DNA from: Owenia fusiformis
Lineage: Eukaryota; Annelida; Polychaeta; Sabellida; Oweniidae
NCBI GenBank assembly: GCA_903813345.2
Contig: CAIIXF020000006.1
Span: forward strand, 23,751,936-23,815,935
DNA length: 64,000 bases
Reading direction: 5' to 3'
Positions within the stretch are counted from its first letter, which is position 1; the number at the start of each line of letters is the position of its first letter. Below the pieces are notes generated by a model. That model had not been told where the DNA came from and did not search any database. It saw only the letters and a list, made by a program, of their open reading frames with translations. Shown piece after piece: positions 59,401 to 64,000 of this stretch. A program made the translations under genes and the position numbers.

Positions 59401-62400
59401 TGAACTTCAAAATTTATTTATGTAGATTATCAATGTTCTCAGCCGGTAGTTAATACCAGGGAACGCTAGCTTGAATTGTTAAACCACAGTCTATTTTATA
59501 CACTGCAGTTGAAGTTCATAAGTTATATCAATTAAAAAGATATGATGTGGTTTATATAACAAGCTTAGATGAAAGAAATCAAAACAACGCTCCGAATTTC
59601 TTTGATGATCTTTGCAACTAGGTCTTTTGTCAACAATATTCGTTTTACAATGTAGATAAATGCCTACGTATTCGAAGTCAGTTGGAAAACAAGTGGAAGT
59701 TATCTCCAAGACTCTGCAGATGCTAAAATACTGGGTGCCATGTTGAATTACATTATCGATGAGAATCTTCTCGCCGGACGGCAAAGCGCCACAAGGACGT
59801 ATTGTGTGGGATATGGCATCGGTGCTCATATTTGTGGTTTCGCTGGAAAGAGGGGGACCTTAGGTAGAATCACAGGTGAACTATTTTCTCTATATGAATA
59901 TGGCATAGCAATAACTCTTACACCCCCCCCCCCATCATATAGGCCTTATATATGAAGTATGCCTTTGACAGCAAATAACAAAGGCGATAAACAAAAAGAG
60001 AACATATCGACTTATTCTTGCAGGGCTTGACCCGTATGGACCCACATTTAGCGAGTGTACATGGGAGAATCGATTGGACAAAGGCGATGCTGATATGGTA
60101 GACATCATTCATACAGATGGAAAGAATGGAATCTGGACTGATATTGGTAAGATTTTACCTATAATAAACCGATTTGTCTGTGTTCATTGTTTACAGTTTG
60201 CAAAGTAGTTTTATTTAATCAATACATCAATTTTTGGATTTACATAGCTACACACGATTATATCATGTATTTATTAAGATGACAAGATGTAAAACTGTTT
60301 TTTAAAAAAAGGTGAAAAGAAACAGAAAAAATGTTAAACAGTGCAATTGTTTTACAGCTTGTTTGATATAGGGCGACTGGATGCTTATAATAAGAATTAC
60401 TGTATATGTTTTTCTAGGTGATATCGACTTCTATCCCAATCAGGGTATCGAACAACCTGGTTGTGAAGAAGTACAACCAACAAGACCACCAAGTGGTGAT
60501 CGCGATGACGTCACTCGACCAACACGCCCTAGTGATGGACAACGCCCTTCTGACAAAGACGGAGACAAACGTATTAAGAGAGCTACAGATGGTAACGTTA
60601 CTCAATATACTTTCATTATAAGTTGTCCATGTAATAATTTCCCTTTCCAATATATGAGCCTCGCCATAGGAAAACCGGTCTTATCACAAAAAAATTAAAT
60701 TGTGCTACAGAGCCAAAAATGTGGCTCATATATTCATTTCAATATCATTTTAGGTTCAACAATGAATCCATAAGAAACGGATTATCAATTACTATCTGTG
60801 GAAAAAAAATTCACTAAACCAATTTATGTTTCAGATGATTGCGAAGACTTGTGCGAAACAACCACAGGTATGACACTATTCTATCAAAAATATACATTGC
60901 GGTTAAGAGAAACGTAGTCAATATTTGCATTTATATTGAATTTATTACCTATTACTTTAACATTTCTCCTTTAATGTTACTATGTTGGTCCTCTTGTTGG
61001 TCATTAATATTTATTTTACACCCTCGTAAAATATGTTACAAGTGACCCAAATATGTCTGCACTTTAACGTATACCCAGTGAAGTTAAGCATAATTTAGGG
61101 CAATAGCGCCACCTGTACCCTAAACAAAGATATCAGACAATTTTCATATGGATACGGTAACGGACGAGAAACGTACACAAAAAATTAATAAGAATAGAAC
61201 CACAATTTTTCCAAGTCGTATCTGTATAGTACTTGAATGACATCCTTATTAACGTTGCTATGGTAACAATATCTATGTTTCAGAATGTACTGGCATAAGC
61301 ACTGAATGGTACATCCAGGATTCTAACGATAACACCAAGTTTTATCAATGTGACCAAGAACAACCAGTCCACATGGATTGTGCACCGGGATCTTGTGTCC
61401 CCTCAGACTTTGTAGCTGGCGTTGAGAATCCATGTAGTGAGAGATGTGACGGTGCCGTTGTAACTAACCCACCAAGACCAACGACAGATCCACCAAAACC
61501 AGTCACTTTCCCGCCAAGACCATCCACAGAAAAACCAAACAGTAAGAGTTACAAAAATGATGACGACGAACTCTTTATCTGTATATAAGCGTATATTATT
61601 ACCACCTTGCCGGGCCAGTTCTAGGGGTTTTAGTGCTAGTTTAGAAGGCGTTCATTTTACTATATCGACCTGAGACCGAGGGCCGATTGTACTATTGACA
61701 ATGTATTGAAAGTGTTTCGAGTTCAATTGTTATCTGTTTCGGTCCATTCTGTATGAGTCAAGTAATTCACGTAACTTCACCAATTTTTCATTTCAGAATG
61801 TACTGGTAAAATAGAAAATTGGTTTATACAAGATCTAGACGACAATACTAAATTCTTCCAATGTGAGCACGGAGAACCTTTGCGTAGGGATTGTGCAGCT
61901 GGATCATGCGTGCCTCAAGATTTTGGGGAAGGCGCAGACAACCCTTGTACTGAGAGGTGCGATGGATGTATCGGGGAATGCACTGTGACGACAGGTAGAC
62001 TACTAATATCGACCCTGTTTTTCGAATACGAACGTTTGCATTGTTACAAAATATGCAATTCCAAATAAAGGGGAACCCCCGAACTCATATTATAGAGCTT
62101 AATAATGACAAATCAGATCCAGCAATTACCAACGATGATATGTACTGTATATGTTCTGTTTTCTCTTTTCGTTTCAGAATGCACTGGTGTTGTTGGGAAC
62201 TTTTTCCTCCCTGATCCCGAAGATAACACTAAATTCTACCAGTGTGCACATGGAAAGCCTGTCCATCGTGATTGTGGACCAGGATCATGTGTACCAAAAG
62301 ATTACCTAGCTGGTCTAGAGAATCCATGTAGCGAACTATGTGAAGCCCCAACCACAAAGAAACCAGAGACGAGGCCTCCTGTTACAGATGCACCTGAAAC

Positions 62401-63337
62401 TCAGCCACCACAAACGAGACCACCTCCAACAAATCCACCAAAGACAAGACCGCCAACGACTAAGCGTCCAGAAACCCGGCCTCCACAGACTCGACCCCCT
62501 CAAACAGAGCGCCCAGAAACTCGACCTCCTCCAACACGACCTCCAATAACAAGACCAGGTAAAAAAGTGTTTTCTGATATAAGTCAAGATAGGTGCATGT
62601 ATAATTATCAATGCATACGCGTATATCTAGACCAATGTATCTTACAAACAGTCCTTCTCTTTCAGAATGCGATACGTGGTCATCATGGAGCGACTGCAGC
62701 GCATCGTGCGATGGAGGAGTCAGGAAGAGATTCAGACAGTGCAAACCTGAGTTTAAACCGGATAGCATTGAAAGCGCTTCAAGCAGCTCATGTAGCTCCA
62801 GTAGCTCGAGTAGTTCTAGTAGCTCAAGTAGTTCAAGCAGCTCGAGTAGTTCTAGTAGCTCAAGTAGTTCAAGCAGCTCGAGTAGTTCTGGTAGTTCCCG
62901 TAGTTCTAGTGAATCATCTGAGGAAAATGAAACTCGTCCACCAACAACTCGCCGTCCTAAGACCCGCCCTCCAACAACAAAACCACCTCCAACTAAGCCA
63001 CCTACTACACGACAACCTCCAACAACAAGACCACCGACTACCACTCGTAAACTGACTACTCGACCTACAGTCATAACAACCACGAAAAGTAAAATATTTC
63101 ATATTGACTTTATTCAACTAAGCTTTGACATTTTGTAAATTGTTACCCGATGTTTTCTAGCTATTTGAGAAAGATACAGATTTTATTCATTTCGAAATTT
63201 ACCCATTTCAATTATTACCCGATGTTTTCTAGCTATTTTAGAAAGATGCTAATTTTATTCATTTCAATTTGAGTGATTAAATTAACCCATTTCAATTGTA
63301 GAGGATTGTGGCTATGACGACTGTTCGACAATTATAG
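46514..63337 (+). CDS. Gene B: membrane-tethered CBM14-array protein with lipase-like domain (3' end outside window)
   Basis: Thirty-three phase-consistent exons, about 2,739 residues so far. Outside the CBM14 array the exons are: 46,514-46,590; 46,810-47,015; 47,350-47,412; 47,518-47,970; (array); 58,675-58,977; 59,140-59,242; 59,656-59,875; 60,024-60,146; 60,418-60,591; 60,835-60,867; 61,284-61,541; 61,797-61,994; 62,178-62,558; 62,666-63,088; 63,302-63,337 (ends in phase 1, so it continues). Order: cytosolic tail with NPAY, TM (about 73-94), one unknown Cys domain with a RRRR loop, 18 CBM14-like modules with Ser/Pro/Glu/Thr linkers, poly-Ser, lipase N part, polybasic linker, three CBM14-like modules, TSP1 half module with poly-Ser and Pro/Thr linker. 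Paralogue of gene A. Predicted role: extracellular chitin-associated matrix protein (inference). Confidence 0.85.
47518..47970 (+). other. Gene B: single-exon copy of the unknown Cys domain
   Basis: One 453-nt exon holds what gene A spreads over three exons: strand (YYVPIRVDYNV), CP, acidic helix, CVKGDCRIG, DC, then KARRRRAL (polybasic loop in the same place as in gene A), then helix (ISQIADDIQQKID-like). The C-terminal part is acidic and leads into the first CBM14 exon across a 1.46-kb intron in which I see nothing else. Confidence 0.75.
51100..52664 (+). repeat. Recent tandem duplication of a two-exon unit (about 782 bp)
   Basis: 51,100-51,881 and 51,882-52,664 each contain two CBM14 exons and two introns. 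Introns as well as exons match almost base for base, for example 'gagggcacaacattacccgataattg' in both, so the duplication is recent. The exon at 52,665 continues the same pattern. Confidence 0.9.
52949..53868 (+). mobile_element. Degenerate mariner element between CBM14 exons
   Basis: Ends: 'tacagggcgttcaataagta' on the left and the inverse of 'ttcaataaatactgataaaa' on the right; the inverted repeats extend about 45 bp. Inside, near 53,520-53,635, a plus-strand frame reads NDIHEAYGKETISTPAKYRW ... YFKEG ... NPDRG, the helix-turn-helix region of mariner transposases. Upstream frames are broken and the catalytic DDD domain is missing, so it is an internally deleted dead copy. It lengthens the intron between exons 52,665-52,916 and 53,917-54,192. 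Confidence 0.82.
54681..54732 (+). pseudogene. Exon stub: acceptor plus six exon bases, then a second acceptor
   Basis: 'tattttttag|gttgtt' at 54,681-54,696 is a CBM14 acceptor with the first six exon bases. It then jumps to 'attttgattgcatgtaaatt', a copy of the intron sequence just upstream of 54,359, which ends in the acceptor used at 54,732. This is the expected junction of an unequal exchange between two CBM14 introns. Confidence 0.75.
56330..57243 (+). repeat. Tandem units of about 400 bp carrying one CBM14 exon each
   Basis: Exon starts at 56,445, 56,844 and 57,244 are spaced 399-400 bp. The intervening introns are nearly identical ('aaataaactcacactgtacattgc' and 'aagaaaccttgaactttc'). 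The exon at 56,045 is a close relative with a different upstream intron. Confidence 0.9.
57611..58674 (+). other. Gene B intron before the lipase domain
   Basis: No exon or element recognised. 'gcccaaaaattaacgttgagg' near 58,107 and 'caaactaactttttgtcc' near 58,254 are imperfectly inverted, possibly a decayed TIR element. Confidence 0.4.
58675..60591 (+). other. Gene B: poly-Ser lead and pancreatic-lipase-family N part, catalytic Ser replaced by Tyr
   Basis: Exon 58,675-58,977 starts with KRSSKESG and about 22 Ser, then EEQCYRGLGCF, the family start. Following landmarks: PIIFLVGSEL; AYVFEVSWKT; the elbow CVGYGIGAHICGFAGK, where family G-H-S-L-G is G-Y-G-I-G with the two central residues shifted, so no Ser; GLDPYGPTF with the catalytic Asp; KGDADMVDIIHTDG; GDIDFYPNQGIEQPGC. 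After this first lid cysteine comes a Pro/Arg/Asp-rich stretch ending KRIKRA, a furin-like site corresponding to ARRKR in gene A. The 103-nt exon (59,140-59,242) has the same length and phases as 30,537-30,639 in gene A. Confidence 0.88.
60835..62558 (+). other. Gene B: three CBM14-like modules inside the lipase lid position
   Basis: A 33-nt exon (DDCEDLCETTT) is followed by CBM14-like exons 61,284-61,541, 61,797-61,994 and 62,178-62,558. Linkers here are Pro/Thr/Lys/Arg-rich (repeats of TRPP and KTRPP type), unlike the acidic linkers of the main array. The second module has FQC for YQC, lacks the long linker and ends CDGCIGECTVTT. Confidence 0.82.
62666..63337 (+). other. Gene B: TSP1 half module, poly-Ser tract and last visible exon
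   Basis: 62,666-63,088 encodes CDTWSSWSDCSASCDGGVRK...C, a TSP1 N-half with the WxxW and C-x3-C motifs, like exon 17 of gene A. It runs straight into a poly-Ser tract of about 50 Ser and then a Thr/Pro/Arg linker. 63,302-63,337 encodes DCGYDDCSTII and ends in phase 1, so another exon must follow beyond or late in the window. The poly-Ser is coded by mixed AGC/AGT/TCA/TCG codons. The minus-strand Leu/Glu-rich frame is its shadow. Confidence 0.8.
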
Positions 63338-64000
63338 GTAAATCTATTTTGCTAGTAAAATTATGAAAATTATATTTCTTTAAAAGGCATTGTATATTAT
63401 TTCAAGATAATGGAATGAAACTTCCCAGATTCCATATATAAGCATCGCCTTGGGGATTTCAGAATTGGAAGAAAGAGCTTCATGTACACATTCCAATTTG
63501 TTAGCAATGTTTTATAGAAAAGATAAGGGGCTGTATAGTACATATGTTTGTTTTATTCTTTTTAATTCATGTCGATGTAATTGTAAAGTTGAAACTCTTA
63601 TCCCTAAATTGGGTGGAGAGAAATCTTACTATGTAATTCAAAGAAATAACTCAAAAATAAGAACACGATTATATGCATACAAATAGTAATGAATAAGATT
63701 GAATTCATCATGATTGTGCCAATAACGAACATTTATATCTTTGCGCATTTTTTTTTATCCTTGCTATAGAAAATAAAAAACTCAGGGCCGTATGTAGAGA
63801 GGGTTCGGGGATTCGTGCGACCCCCCCCCCCATCTTGACTAAAAGATTCGAACACACCGTTTCCAGAAATTATGCGAACTCCCGAAATTTTGAGTTAATT
63901 TTTGAAGTATTTCAGAAATTTATCGTTTTTTGATTACCTTAGTTAGATATTCGAGGTGTGCAAAGATGGAAATAAATGAGATGTATAACTTTATCCTTCA
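63338..64000 (+). other. Gene B intron or right edge, no exon recognised
   Basis: The 78-codon frame at 63,450-63,686 has no CBM14, TSP1 or lipase motif and no fitting acceptor. A C homopolymer run lies at about 63,821-63,830. Confidence 0.4.

Noticed and set aside
62460-63083. 207-codon minus frame with Leu-Glu-Leu repeats
   Set aside because: Antisense of the poly-Ser tract and Thr/Pro linker in the TSP1 exon of gene B.

Overview
The window is AT-rich, intron-rich animal DNA. A neuropeptide precursor with 23 FMRFamide copies, secreted proteins built from chitin-binding-like modules, and dense small transposons point to a marine lophotrochozoan (mollusc, annelid, brachiopod or a relative). 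The sequence does not settle the phylum. All gene models were built by hand from GT/AG sites and reading-phase continuity; no transcript was consulted.

Layout. 1-4,000 holds decayed repeats, including a terminal-inverted-repeat element and a LINE fragment. 4,054-5,492 (+) is the main coding exon of an FMRFamide precursor. 6,600-8,320 is a 4-copy tandem array of about 480 bp. 9,009-11,596 (-) is a small secreted helical protein gene. 12.4 kb has a tRNA-like sequence. 14,555-15,182 (-) is a 71-residue single-pass membrane protein gene. 18,945-19,559 (-) carries the 5' part of a polypeptide GalNAc-transferase-like gene whose catalytic remainder is not visible.

The centre of interest is a head-to-head pair of large paralogous genes. 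Gene A runs on the minus strand from 38,709 to 21,968 (29 exons, about 1,755 residues, phase-consistent throughout). Gene B runs on the plus strand from 46,514 past the right edge (33 exons seen, about 2,739 residues so far). Each encodes a signal-less N-terminus with a single transmembrane segment (predicted type II), then one or two copies of a cysteine-containing domain I do not recognise with a furin-like polybasic loop, then the first part of a pancreatic-lipase-family domain. In both, the catalytic serine of the lipase elbow is replaced (Glu in A, Tyr in B). At the point where lipases carry the short disulfide-bounded lid, both genes instead run into a long insert. In A the insert is about 530 residues (furin-like site, Lys-Ser tract, half TSP1 module, three unknown domains, TSP1-like tail), after which the lipase resumes with its catalytic-His motif. 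In B the insert begins with Pro-rich and polybasic sequence, three CBM14-like modules and a TSP1/poly-Ser segment; the lipase C-terminal part has not been reached by base 64,000. B also has 18 CBM14-like exons before its lipase domain, expanded by recent tandem duplication.

Inferred role: membrane-tethered, proteolytically released extracellular matrix proteins for a chitinous or mineralised structure, with the lipase fold as a non-enzymatic scaffold. The 7.8 kb between the two starts could hold a shared regulatory region but is filled with repeats.
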